Below, in pieces: positions 50,445 through 58,145 of a stretch of 64,000 nt of DNA. This stretch comes from a virus. The stretch spans positions 19,631-83,630 of the IMG/VR virus record IMGVR_UViG_3300027396_000021; one strand, written 5' to 3'. Within the stretch, counting starts at the first letter, position 1. The number at the start of each line of letters is the position of its first letter. A program made the translations under genes and the position numbers. Below the pieces are notes generated by a model. The model ran no database searches. It worked only from the letters and a program-made list of their open reading frames with translations, and was not told the origin of the DNA.

Positions 50445-51165
50445 GCATAGCTAGCTGGAATGCTTGATGTTTTTCTTTACGTTGATCTAGATGTTTCATT
50501 CCTGGATTAATTGGTTTAGTTACAGATTTTGTATCTTTAAAACTATCAACTTTATTAGCAACACGGGTTTTCCAATACCATACTGCAACTTTGGCAGCAA
50601 CTTCAGGTTTTTCTACAAGCTCTGGATGTTTTTCTAAAGGAAGACCTAGAGCTTCTCCGGCTTTTTTATAATTTTCTCGTCCAGTTAACTGAATATAACC
50701 ACGTCCCTTATATTTGGCACCGTCCCCTGCTTGTTTGTTTCCTAAAATTTTTGCCTTGCGAGGAGCGTATCTAGGATCGTATTTTTTAAAATCTAAAGAT
50801 CCACCAATTTCTTTCATATGTTTAAAGTCTAATGTTTCGTGAGCACATTGAGCTAGAAACGCAGCAAGCTCTGGCCCTTTTATACCTGCTTTCTCAGCAG
50901 CCTTTTTAAGGTACACTTCGTGCGGATTTCCTGTAACAGATTTAGCAACATCTTTTTTGCTAATTGTTTTTAACGGATCTACTTTTTTGGTATGTTGTTG
51001 TTTTGCCTGTTGTACAATTGCAGGTTTATCGTTTTGGTTTTTTACTTTGCCTGCCTCTGCACTAGGACTGTGCCCTAATGCGGCAGCACCTAAAGCAGCA
51101 CCGGCTACCCAGTCTTTCCAACCTTCCTCTAATTCTTGAGGAGTAATAAACTCTGCTGCTCTCAT
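50440..51165 (-). CDS. GH19-type endolysin with capsid-targeting-like N-terminus
   Basis: A 241-aa protein. The N-terminus [15 protein letters not shown] resembles T4 capsid-targeting peptides (E-F-I and an L-x-E site). A linker precedes a lysozyme-like GH19 domain: L-A-A-F-L-A-Q-C-A-H-E-T-L-D-F (catalytic Glu), then K-Y-K-G-R-G-Y-I-Q-L-T-G-R-E-N-Y. GH19 enzymes cut peptidoglycan. A second GH19 protein without this N-terminus sits in the lysis cassette (60013), so this one may be packaged and act at infection. Overlaps the next gene by 4 nt. Confidence 0.75.
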   Translation of the reverse strand: MRAAEFITPQELEEGWKDWVAGAALGAAALGHSPSAEAGKVKNQNDKPAIVQQAKQQHTKKVDPLKTISKKDVAKSVTGNPHEVYLKKAAEKAGIKGPELAAFLAQCAHETLDFKHMKEIGGSLDFKKYDPRYAPRKAKILGNKQAGDGAKYKGRGYIQLTGRENYKKAGEALGLPLEKHPELVEKPEVAAKVAVWYWKTRVANKVDSFKDTKSVTKPINPGMKHLDQRKEKHQAFQLAMR

Positions 51166-51356
51166 ACTTGACTAAAGGGATTAATTTTTTCGTCGGAGTC
51201 AATGCTTTGTTTTTCTGGATATACTAGATACGTGTCTACACCAGCAATACCTCCCATAAACATTCCTTCTTTCATTTTATGAATAGGATCGTTGGGATCT
51301 AAGACGCAGTCTTCTTCACTGGTTTGTACATTATATGTTACACGATATTGTTTCAT
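51162..51356 (-). CDS. Small hypothetical protein (64 aa)
   Basis: A 64-aa protein ([33 protein letters not shown]). No known motif. Coupled to both neighbours by ATGA overlaps. It lies between an A-type Fe-S carrier and an endolysin. Function unknown. Confidence 0.55.
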   Translation of the reverse strand: MKQYRVTYNVQTSEEDCVLDPNDPIHKMKEGMFMGGIAGVDTYLVYPEKQSIDSDEKINPFSQV

Positions 51357-51676
51357 ACAGCAAAACTACTCCCACATCCACAGGTTGTTTGAGCATTTGG
51401 ATTTTTAATTACAAATTGACTGCCCATTAACTCTTCTTTATAATCTATGACAGCACCTTGTAGGTATTGCATACTCATAGAATCAACAAGAACTTTAAAA
51501 TTTTCTAAAGGAATTTCGAAATCATCTTCGTTTTGTTCCTCGTCAAATGTAAATCCATAACTGAAACCAGCACAGCCTCCGCCTTGTACAAAGGTTCGAA
51601 GAGCTAGTTTAGGATTGTTTTCATCAATCAATAAATCTACGATTTTACTTTTAGCTGATTCAGTTATCTCAATCAT
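51353..51676 (-). CDS. A-type iron-sulfur cluster carrier (IscA/ErpA-like)
   Basis: A 107-aa A-type carrier that passes Fe-S clusters to target enzymes. Three conserved cysteines are present: C35 in G-G-G-C-A-G-F and C99/C101 in [18 protein letters not shown] and [15 protein letters not shown] are family-typical. TAATG overlap with the upstream stop. It may support the four radical SAM proteins or QueE encoded here, or the host. This gene lies in a late group, unlike queE. Confidence 0.85.
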   Translation of the reverse strand: MIEITESAKSKIVDLLIDENNPKLALRTFVQGGGCAGFSYGFTFDEEQNEDDFEIPLENFKVLVDSMSMQYLQGAVIDYKEELMGSQFVIKNPNAQTTCGCGSSFAV

Positions 51677-52269
51677 TATGCAGTAGCCTTTTCACCTGTT
51701 CTAGATACTTCCCATTTCTTGCCAGTCTGTGCAGTTTTCTTACGGCACATATCTTGTAATCTACGAAGCTGAGCCATTTCTCTGTAATCGTCGGCATATG
51801 TTCCTTGACCTTGAAATACTTTCCATTTCTTGCCGTTAATGTAGATAGCAAAGTTGTTTGGAGGTTCTGTATTACCTTCGTCCCAGTCGTCTTCTCTATT
51901 TCTACGTCCAAATCCGCTTACGCTACTATCATAGTCTCTTTGATAAGCATCACGTCCAAAACCTGCTTCTGCCATACCTTTTTGCTTTGCTTCTTTTTCT
52001 AGGTCTGCCTTGCGTTGAATAATGGCCTGTTTAATTTCAGGATCTTTTCCGGCAATTGGATCCATTTGTAGGTCTTGTAGGGCTTTGCGTTTTGCTTGAA
52101 GGTCATCTTTATTGCGAAGTTCAGTTTCATCGACTTTATTCTTGTGCTTAACATCACCTTGCTTTTGTGCTTTCTTTTTATCTTTGTGTGCGCCGGCACC
52201 GCTAGTTTTTTGATTCTTAGCTACAAAGTTTCTTGGTTTACTTGTTGGTATAATATCTTTTGCTCTCAT
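51676..52269 (-). CDS. Basic virion/internal-type protein (197 aa)
   Basis: A 197-aa basic protein with a disordered Lys-rich first half ([18 protein letters not shown]) containing helices, a middle [21 protein letters not shown], and a C-terminal folded block [20 protein letters not shown]. The start M-R-A-K-D-I-I resembles the other late proteins here but lacks a clear L-x-E site. Likely a head or internal protein; not certain. Confidence 0.6.
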   Translation of the reverse strand: MRAKDIIPTSKPRNFVAKNQKTSGAGAHKDKKKAQKQGDVKHKNKVDETELRNKDDLQAKRKALQDLQMDPIAGKDPEIKQAIIQRKADLEKEAKQKGMAEAGFGRDAYQRDYDSSVSGFGRRNREDDWDEGNTEPPNNFAIYINGKKWKVFQGQGTYADDYREMAQLRRLQDMCRKKTAQTGKKWEVSRTGEKATA

Positions 52270-53240
52270 GACGACCTCTTTTGTTTTGGACCCTTACGTT
52301 CCTTCCATTTTTTATCTGTCGAACACCAATAGCGTCCGTATCCTTCCTCAATGCTGTCAATCATAGGATCGATACCTCTACTACGTATTCCGCCTTTCTT
52401 ACGAATTTTTGCAAGCTCTTCTAAAGCATGACGAATTTGTTCAACATTCATTTTTAATTCATCAAATTGTCTTACCATAGTCTGCCATTCGCCTGGGCTA
52501 GCACCATCAACTCTACTGGCTAAATCTTTGATTTGACCCGCTGCTCTTAACATTCTATATTTAAGTTTAGCAGGATTAGCTTTGTTGTGACTATGAATCA
52601 TAGGATCCATTGGATCAGCAGGATCTAATTCGATAGGTGCTTCTGAAATACTTTCGGTAATTTTCATACCTTTACGAACAGCAACAAATAAAGGTTTAGC
52701 AAGTTCCCCTGCACCTGTTGCTTCTTTAAATCCTTCAAAATCGTTATTGGCAGCGGCAGCTCTTGCTCCACTGGCACTTACACCAGCAACGCCTTCTGCA
52801 CCATCTTCTCTATCTCCGCTTGATACAAAATCTAGAACATCAAATTTATAGAAACCGTGTGCTTTACCTTCAACACCGTTGTATCCTTCTAACAATTTTT
52901 TCATATCTTCTAAACGATCACTACCTGCAACAAACGTAGCTGCATTATAGCCGTTATCATAAAGATAAGAAGCAACTTTTACAACTGTATTAAGACCGGC
53001 ATTATCTACAACATCTTTAGCATATTCTGGAAACATTTCTTTAATAAACTTTATTTTAGTTCCATAATCTAAAGGATTCTTTTTAGCATCTTGACTTTGA
53101 CTAACAAATATCTGCATATCTCCGCCCTGGGCTTTCATAGTATCTAATACCTGCTTATGGCCAATGGTAGGTGGATTCATTCTGCCAAAGCAAAATGTAA
53201 CGTGTTTTGTTCCGCCTTCAAATAATTCAAACAATAACAT
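52266..53240 (-). CDS. Nucleotidyltransferase-like (NMNAT/cytidylyltransferase fold) late protein
   Basis: A 324-aa protein. The N-terminus M-L-L-F-E-L-F-E-G-G has a capsid-targeting look with an L-x-E site (L-F-E). A nucleotidyltransferase domain follows: C-F-G-R-M-N-P-P-T-I-G-H (G-R-x-N-P-P-T-x-G-H, with T/H-x-G-H catalytic motif) and a later V-S-A-S-G-A-R-A-A (like I-S-S-T-x-I-R). The C-terminal third is a separate region ending G-Y-G-R-Y-W-C-S-T-D-K-K-W-K. Such proteins occur in T4-like marine phages; substrate (NMN, choline-P, glycerol-P) is not identified. TAATG overlap upstream. Confidence 0.7.
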   Translation of the reverse strand: MLLFELFEGGTKHVTFCFGRMNPPTIGHKQVLDTMKAQGGDMQIFVSQSQDAKKNPLDYGTKIKFIKEMFPEYAKDVVDNAGLNTVVKVASYLYDNGYNAATFVAGSDRLEDMKKLLEGYNGVEGKAHGFYKFDVLDFVSSGDREDGAEGVAGVSASGARAAAANNDFEGFKEATGAGELAKPLFVAVRKGMKITESISEAPIELDPADPMDPMIHSHNKANPAKLKYRMLRAAGQIKDLASRVDGASPGEWQTMVRQFDELKMNVEQIRHALEELAKIRKKGGIRSRGIDPMIDSIEEGYGRYWCSTDKKWKERKGPKQKRSS

Positions 53241-53575
53241 TACTTGTAATCGCCTTTTTCTATATGTTTTTCTTGTTCATCTGCAATGCGTTTGGCAAGA
53301 TCGATTAATTTTTCTTTGGGGAATTTTTCTTCTTTATCTTTAATATCAAATTTATCGCAATAATGTCCTACTGCTGTTTCAATAGGTCTAATGTATATTT
53401 TAAATACGTGAGGATTACCCTTGTGTTCTCTATGTTTTTTAATGGCAGGGAAGAAGTGCTGATCTAAAATTCCTGTATCGTTGTCAATAAAGAACTTTAA
53501 ATCGTCTAACCAGTCAATATCTTGCTGGTCGTCTTTTGGTGCACCAATAGGGCTAAACATTTCTTTCAATAACAT
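53240..53575 (-). CDS. Conserved late protein with capsid-targeting-like N-terminus (111 aa)
   Basis: A 111-aa protein starting M-L-L-K-E-M-F-S-P-I-G-A-P-K, with L-K-E as a possible prohead-protease site. The rest (D-I-D-W-L-D-D-L-K-F-F-I-D-N-D-T-G-I-L-D-Q-H-F-F-P-A-I-K-K-H, then I-Y-I-R-P-I-E) is an alpha/beta domain conserved among T4-like marine phages without assigned role. Its leader carries a late promoter and an 8-bp inverted repeat whose right arm reaches into the ATG. Confidence 0.65.
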   Translation of the reverse strand: MLLKEMFSPIGAPKDDQQDIDWLDDLKFFIDNDTGILDQHFFPAIKKHREHKGNPHVFKIYIRPIETAVGHYCDKFDIKDKEEKFPKEKLIDLAKRIADEQEKHIEKGDYK

Positions 53576-53600
53576 AGTATCTTCCGTAAGATGATACTAT
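53574..53600 (-). promoter_or_regulatory. Inverted repeat covering the start codon, overlapping a late promoter
   Basis: ATAGTATC and GATACTAT (53593-53600 and 53574-53581 on the minus strand) form a perfect 8-bp stem with an 11-nt loop. The 5' arm starts on the last base of the late promoter; the 3' arm includes the first two bases of the ATG at 53575 and GGAAG lies at the loop edge. A late transcript starting near 53594 would keep at most about 2 nt of the 5' arm. Confidence 0.55.
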
Positions 53601-53607
53601 ATTTATC
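53600..53607 (-). promoter_or_regulatory. T4-type late promoter (GATAAATA)
   Basis: Minus-strand GATAAATA, 24 nt before the ATG at 53575; heads the late group 53575-49277. Confidence 0.65.
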
Positions 53608-53619
53608 GAAAGTTTACTG

Positions 53620-53994
53620 TTAGCAATTATAACGGACCGCAATAATTTGGCCGTCTTCGATGTGGTATTTTGCGCGAATAAACACAAATTTTCCGGTAAT
53701 ATTTGTGCTTCTATTAGAATTTGAGCTATCTAAATCAAACGTTTCTGTATGAACGTCAAACCAATCATTATCACCGGGGTGAAGTTCTAAAGTTGCTTGT
53801 AAAGCAATAGTACCTACAAATCCCTCAGTATGAAACAAGACAGTATGTATTCCGCTGCCGTTTTTATAATATCCTGCGCCTCTGCTTTTATCGGAATAAA
53901 ATACCGCATCTGCATCTGTGCCTGCATCATAATCTCTGTTATATGCAGAATGCACACTGATATTTTCTAATAAATTAAAGGTTTCAAAGCTCAT
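53620..53994 (-). CDS. Late beta-rich protein, possible virion component (124 aa)
   Basis: A 124-aa protein starting M-S-F-E-T-F-N-L-L-E-N-I-S, again E-[T]-F followed by L-L-E, like the capsid-targeting-like N-termini of neighbours. The body is beta-rich (D-S-N-T-like turns, T-V-L-F-H-T-E-G-F-V-G-T-I-A-L-Q-A-T-L-E-L-H-P-G-D-N-D-W-F-D), consistent with an immunoglobulin-like or lectin-like virion fold. The ATG at 53994 is preferred to the GTG three bases before. Function unknown. Confidence 0.6.
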   Translation of the reverse strand: MSFETFNLLENISVHSAYNRDYDAGTDADAVFYSDKSRGAGYYKNGSGIHTVLFHTEGFVGTIALQATLELHPGDNDWFDVHTETFDLDSSNSNRSTNITGKFVFIRAKYHIEDGQIIAVRYNC

Positions 53995-53997
53995 CAC

Positions 53998-54678
53998 TTA
54001 TTTATCGGAAATAACAAAGTTGTAGATTCGACCTACGACTTCCGAATTACGGAGTTTTAGCATCAGCAGAGTAGCTTCGTCTTCAACTAATACATACCTT
54101 CTATCCCAATTCCAGTCAGTGTTTAAAAACCAATTTTCTACAGCAGGTGTGCAAGTAACTTTACCATCTTGTTTCTTAAGCCAATCCAGATAACGTTGTT
54201 TTCCTTCTTTATCGCCTTTCATTTTGTGAGGTAATAGATATACTCTATAATTATACCTACCTTTGGGCAATTTATCTACAGTGATATAATTTTGATTAGA
54301 ATTTAATAGATCAATGCTAGAAGTACTAGGTTCAAACCGATGCCGTAAGATATATTCAAACGATGTAGAAATTAAATCATAAAAAGAATTGTCGTTAGTG
54401 TATACGTCAATCAGACCACTTTCTATTCTTAGGCTATATAGATCTGCGGTATATTTTTTTAAAAATTGAACAAACGGAAGAATAACATCTTTATTATGCC
54501 AAGCTCTTTGTTTAAAAGAAAAATGATTTGTGTCTGGATCTGGACCTAGACAAAATTGTTCTACTTCATCTAAATTTTTAGTTCTTAACAAGGCACAGCC
54601 TTCTATTGTAAAGCTGGCCTTGTATAACCATTTACCGTAAAATTTACGAGTTGTCTGTTTGGTCTTCTGTGATAGCAT
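53998..54678 (-). CDS. Conserved hypothetical protein (226 aa)
   Basis: A 226-aa protein (Q-T-T-R-K-F-Y-G-K-W-L-Y-K-A-S-F-T-I-E-G-C) with a mixed alpha/beta layout, a basic middle (Y-N-Y-R-V-Y-L-L-P-H-K-M-K-G-D-K-E-G-K-Q-R-Y) and the end E-A-T-L-L-M-L-K-L-R-N. Not recognised as an enzyme. The start lies inside the end of clpA (35 nt overlap), with no clear ribosome site, so translation is likely coupled to clpA. Related families occur in T4-like marine phages. Confidence 0.6.
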   Translation of the reverse strand: MLSQKTKQTTRKFYGKWLYKASFTIEGCALLRTKNLDEVEQFCLGPDPDTNHFSFKQRAWHNKDVILPFVQFLKKYTADLYSLRIESGLIDVYTNDNSFYDLISTSFEYILRHRFEPSTSSIDLLNSNQNYITVDKLPKGRYNYRVYLLPHKMKGDKEGKQRYLDWLKKQDGKVTCTPAVENWFLNTDWNWDRRYVLVEDEATLLMLKLRNSEVVGRIYNFVISDK

Positions 54679-57001
54679 CCGATTCTACCTTAGCTTCTTC
54701 AGCGGCCCGTTGTGCTCTGAGTGCTTTCTTTTCTTCTTTAGTTAATGGTTTAGGAATTTCTGCAACTGTAAAGTCTAGTTTATCATCAACAATATCTACA
54801 GTTACTCGACCACCATTAACTAGATCGCCAAACAGCACACGACGACTTAAAGGACTTTTAACTTCGTTATCGATAATACGAGCCAACGGGCGAGCACCCA
54901 TTTTCTTATCATAACCTTTATCTGCTAACCAACGAGTAGCTTTAGCTGTAAGAACAATTTCAATTCCTTTATCTTTAAGTTGACCGTTGAGATCGCCAAT
55001 AAATTTCTTGACAATTTGTTCAACAACTTTTTCGCTAAGTTTATTGAATTTAATTACAGCGTCAAGACGATTGCGGAATTCAGGAGCAAAGAATTTTTTA
55101 ATTGCTTTATCATCTTCGCCGTCGCGTTCTAGTTCGCCGAATCCAATGGTATTACGTTCGTTATCGGCAGCACCTAGGTTAGATGTCATAATAAGAATTG
55201 TATTTCGACCATCTGCTTGTTTACCATTTGATCCTGTAACAAACCCGTTATCCATAAAAGCAAGAAGAATGTTAGAAACATCTGGATGTGCTTTTTCGAT
55301 TTCGTCTAACAATAAAATAGAATTAGGTTGTTCTTGCAGTTTAGTAATTAACTGACCTGCGTTATCTTCGTAACCAACATACCCTGGAGGAGCACCAATT
55401 AACCGTGCAACACTATGCTTCTCTTGATATTCGCCCATATCGAAACGAATAAGTTGCATACCCATCTTGTCTGCAAGTTGTTTAGCAGTTTCTGTTTTAC
55501 CGCAACCTGTTGGGCCTAAGAATAAGAATGAACCAATTGGTTTGTTAGGTGCTTTCATACCTGCTTGTGCAACCATAACTTTGTCAAGCAATGTGTCAAC
55601 AGCTTTATCCTGACCGTAAACAACGGATTTCATTTGTGCATCTAATCCTGAAAGATTTTTGCTTTCTTTTTGTGCTACAGTCTCTAAAGGCATATTGATC
55701 ATCTTGCTAAGTTCGTATGTAACTTGTTCGATGTCAACAATTTGATCAATGCCGTCCATTGCTTCGTCGTCTTTAAGTTTGTAACGAGCCGCAGCACAGT
55801 CAATGATATCAATGGCCTTATCTGGAAGTTTCTTATCCGCCATATACTTGACAGATAATTTAACTGCTTGGTCAATAGCCGCATCACTAATTTTAACATT
55901 GTGATGTTGTTCATAATACTTTTTAAGACCTTTAAGAATCTTAATAGTGATTTCTGGAGTAGGTTCTTCAATACTTACACGCTGGAATCGACGCATTAGA
56001 GCACGATCGCTTTCGAAGTATTTTCGATATTCTTCCCAGGTAGTAGATGCAATAAGTTTGATAATACCTTTGGTAAGAATAGGCTTAAGCATATTGGCCA
56101 TATCGTTAGAACTTTGACTTGCAGCACCTGCACCGTTCATCATATGCGCTTCGTCGATAAAAAGAATAATTTTACCTTTCTTTTCAAGTGCTGATAAAAC
56201 TGCTTTTAATCGCTCTTCAAAATCACCACGATATTTACTGCCAGCAAGCAATGAACTAATATCAAGTGTATAAACTTGATGATCCTGAATGAATTTAGGG
56301 ACTTTCTTTTCAAAGATCTTACGTGCAAGTCCTTCTGCAATAGCAGTCTTACCTACACCTGGATCACCTACCATAAGAACGTTACTCTTATTACGTCGAG
56401 CTAGAACTAGTTGAATTTTTTCAATTTCATCATCACGACCAATAACAGGGTCAATCTTACGCTGCTTTGCTTTGAAGCTTAAATTTGTACAGAATTGATT
56501 TAAAATTCTATCTGCTTGATTTGTATTAACAACTTTATTTTCGCTCAATTCGACCTCTTCTTCCTGTACAAAATTTTCTTGGAAATATTTTACAAATTTT
56601 TCTTTAGTTACACCACCTTTTGTTAAGAAGTAAAAGGCAAAACTATTCTTTTCTGATAACACACTGATGATTACATCGGCCACTTCCATTCGTTGACGGC
56701 CGCTAAACAACACCTGTGTAAAACAACGATTAAGCACACGTTCCACACTATTAGTTTTCTTTGGCTTAATATTTGGATTTGAAATCTTGATATCGTTAAG
56801 ATTATTTTTTAGATAATGTTCAAGATTAGTTTTAATAAAAGTTGAATCTGCACCAAAACTTTCTATAAGTTTGAATGATTCATCGTCGTTCATAATACCA
56901 AAAACAATATGTTCGATGGTAATATATTCGTGACCTAAGTCTTTTGCAACTCTAATAGAGTCTTCAAAAATTTCTTGAAGTTGCTTACTTGGTTCGATCA
57001 T
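54644..57001 (-). CDS. clpA: ClpA-like AAA+ unfoldase
   Basis: A 785-aa ClpA-type protein (E. coli ClpA is 758 aa). N-domain (residues 1-145), first ATPase with Walker A G-D-P-G-V-G-K-T (212-219) and Walker B F-I-D-E-A-H, second ATPase with G-P-T-G-C-G-K-T (496-503) and L-L-D-E-I-E-K. The ClpP-docking loop is present (N-T-I-G-F at 617-621, matching the I-G-L/F tripeptide), so it can probably use host ClpP as the protease partner. No clpP is seen in the window. It is 3 nt downstream of dnaJ and shares its promoter. Confidence 0.92.
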   Translation of the reverse strand: MIEPSKQLQEIFEDSIRVAKDLGHEYITIEHIVFGIMNDDESFKLIESFGADSTFIKTNLEHYLKNNLNDIKISNPNIKPKKTNSVERVLNRCFTQVLFSGRQRMEVADVIISVLSEKNSFAFYFLTKGGVTKEKFVKYFQENFVQEEEVELSENKVVNTNQADRILNQFCTNLSFKAKQRKIDPVIGRDDEIEKIQLVLARRNKSNVLMVGDPGVGKTAIAEGLARKIFEKKVPKFIQDHQVYTLDISSLLAGSKYRGDFEERLKAVLSALEKKGKIILFIDEAHMMNGAGAASQSSNDMANMLKPILTKGIIKLIASTTWEEYRKYFESDRALMRRFQRVSIEEPTPEITIKILKGLKKYYEQHHNVKISDAAIDQAVKLSVKYMADKKLPDKAIDIIDCAAARYKLKDDEAMDGIDQIVDIEQVTYELSKMINMPLETVAQKESKNLSGLDAQMKSVVYGQDKAVDTLLDKVMVAQAGMKAPNKPIGSFLFLGPTGCGKTETAKQLADKMGMQLIRFDMGEYQEKHSVARLIGAPPGYVGYEDNAGQLITKLQEQPNSILLLDEIEKAHPDVSNILLAFMDNGFVTGSNGKQADGRNTILIMTSNLGAADNERNTIGFGELERDGEDDKAIKKFFAPEFRNRLDAVIKFNKLSEKVVEQIVKKFIGDLNGQLKDKGIEIVLTAKATRWLADKGYDKKMGARPLARIIDNEVKSPLSRRVLFGDLVNGGRVTVDIVDDKLDFTVAEIPKPLTKEEKKALRAQRAAEEAKVESDAITEDQTDNS

Positions 57002-57004
57002 TAT

Positions 57005-57856
57005 TTAGATTCCTTCTTTAAGTTGTTTAATCTGTTCGATTTGATTATTGTTTAAATTCTTAGGTATTAATACTTTAATTTTTAACATCAAATGACCTTT
57101 TTGTCTAGTCCTCATATTAGGAAGACCTTCTCCTGTTATCCGTAATGTTGTGTCTGGTTGTGTTCCTTGCGGAATGTTAATTGATAATTTTTTTAAATCT
57201 AACGTCGTTATCTCAACTGACGTTCCTAAAATTGCATCCCAAACAGATATTTCTTTTTCTAAAAATAGAGTTGCACCTTCTCGTCTAAAAATAGGATGGT
57301 CTGCAACAAATACATTTACTATAAGATCTCCGGGTCGAAGAGAAGGAATTGAACTGTCTCCCATACCTTCGTATCTAATTTGTTGACCGTGTTCTATTCC
57401 CTGAGGAATCTGAATGTTGATCATTTTAGGTTTTCCGCCCGGCATTGATAATTCGGCGGTAAAATCTTTACCGTTTAGGACATCTTCTAATGTCACGGTT
57501 ACGTTTATGTTTAGGGATTTGTTTTTCCTCATCGGTTGGCGACCAAAACCTCCAAACCCAAAATTACCAAACAAATCATTTATATCACCTGCACCAAAAT
57601 GGAACTCAAAAGGATTTCCTGGGCCGTGATGATGGAAACCTCCCATTCCTGGTTGTGCATTAGGATCTCCGCCCATATCGATAATCCGTTTTTTATCAGG
57701 ATCGCTTAATGTTTCGTAGGCAGTAGATATTTCTTTAAATTTATTTTGGTCACCACCGCGATCGGGATGATGCTTCATCGCAAGTTTACGATAAGCCTTT
57801 TTAATTTCGTCGTCAGAGGCACCTCTCTGTAAACCTAGTGTTGAGTAATAATCCAT
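57005..57856 (-). CDS. dnaJ: DnaJ/CbpA-like co-chaperone
   Basis: A 283-aa class-B J-protein: J-domain (residues 1-70) with H-P-D at 30-32, a Gly/Phe-rich linker (G-M-G-G-F-H-H-H-G-P-G), and two C-terminal substrate-binding domains (S-L-N-I-N-V-T-V-T-L-E-D). The Cys-rich zinc finger of DnaJ is absent, so it is CbpA-like. It stimulates Hsp70, here presumably host DnaK. The ATG at 57856 has no ribosome site; a consensus promoter places transcription start at the ATG itself, so it may be translated from a leaderless message. Followed by clpA. Confidence 0.9.
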   Translation of the reverse strand: MDYYSTLGLQRGASDDEIKKAYRKLAMKHHPDRGGDQNKFKEISTAYETLSDPDKKRIIDMGGDPNAQPGMGGFHHHGPGNPFEFHFGAGDINDLFGNFGFGGFGRQPMRKNKSLNINVTVTLEDVLNGKDFTAELSMPGGKPKMINIQIPQGIEHGQQIRYEGMGDSSIPSLRPGDLIVNVFVADHPIFRREGATLFLEKEISVWDAILGTSVEITTLDLKKLSINIPQGTQPDTTLRITGEGLPNMRTRQKGHLMLKIKVLIPKNLNNNQIEQIKQLKEGI

Positions 57857-57862
57857 AGTAAC

Positions 57863-57891
57863 ATTATACAATAAAAAAAGGACCACGTCAA
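57863..57891 (-). promoter_or_regulatory. Sigma70 promoter for dnaJ-clpA (TTGACG-17-TATAAT)
   Basis: Minus strand: TTGACG (57886-57891; 5 of 6), 17-bp spacer, TATAAT (57863-57868). The -35 box is in the loop of the terminator 57873-57902. Six bases separate the -10 box from the ATG. Confidence 0.82.
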
Positions 57892-57902
57892 GTAGTCCTT
57901 TT
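57873..57902 (-). terminator. Terminator ending the lysis operon (hairpin plus T7)
   Basis: Stem AAAAGGAC/GTCCTTTT (8 bp, 11-nt loop) followed on the minus strand by T7. It ends late transcripts from 61914-57930 and holds the -35 box of the dnaJ promoter in its loop. Confidence 0.8.
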
Positions 57903-57929
57903 ATTTAAGTAAGATTTACTGAGCTCAAA

Positions 57930-58133
57930 TTATTTTTTATCTGGCTTAGTTCCTTCAACTTTAGTGCCTTCTTTCTTTTCGTGTTTTTTCATAGTTTTGC
58001 ATTTTTCAACTTCTTTACCTGTTTTGGCATCTTTAGTTTTAATGCAAACTTTTTCTGCCTTAGCTGGCGCATCTGCTGCTACTGCTGTAAATGAAAATGT
58101 TGCTGTAATTATTAGTGCTAAAAGATTTTTCAT
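57930..58133 (-). CDS. Small secreted/periplasmic protein (67 aa)
   Basis: A 67-aa protein with a signal peptide (M-K-N-L-L-A-L-I-I-T-A-T-F-S-F-T-A-V-A-A, cleavage expected after A-V-A-A) and a short Lys-rich mature part (about 47 aa) with two Cys. Likely periplasmic; AGGAG lies 7 nt before the ATG. It is the last gene of the lysis operon before the terminator. Role in lysis is possible by position only. Confidence 0.6.
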   Translation of the reverse strand: MKNLLALIITATFSFTAVAADAPAKAEKVCIKTKDAKTGKEVEKCKTMKKHEKKEGTKVEGTKPDKK

Positions 58134-58145
58134 ATCTTTCTCCTT

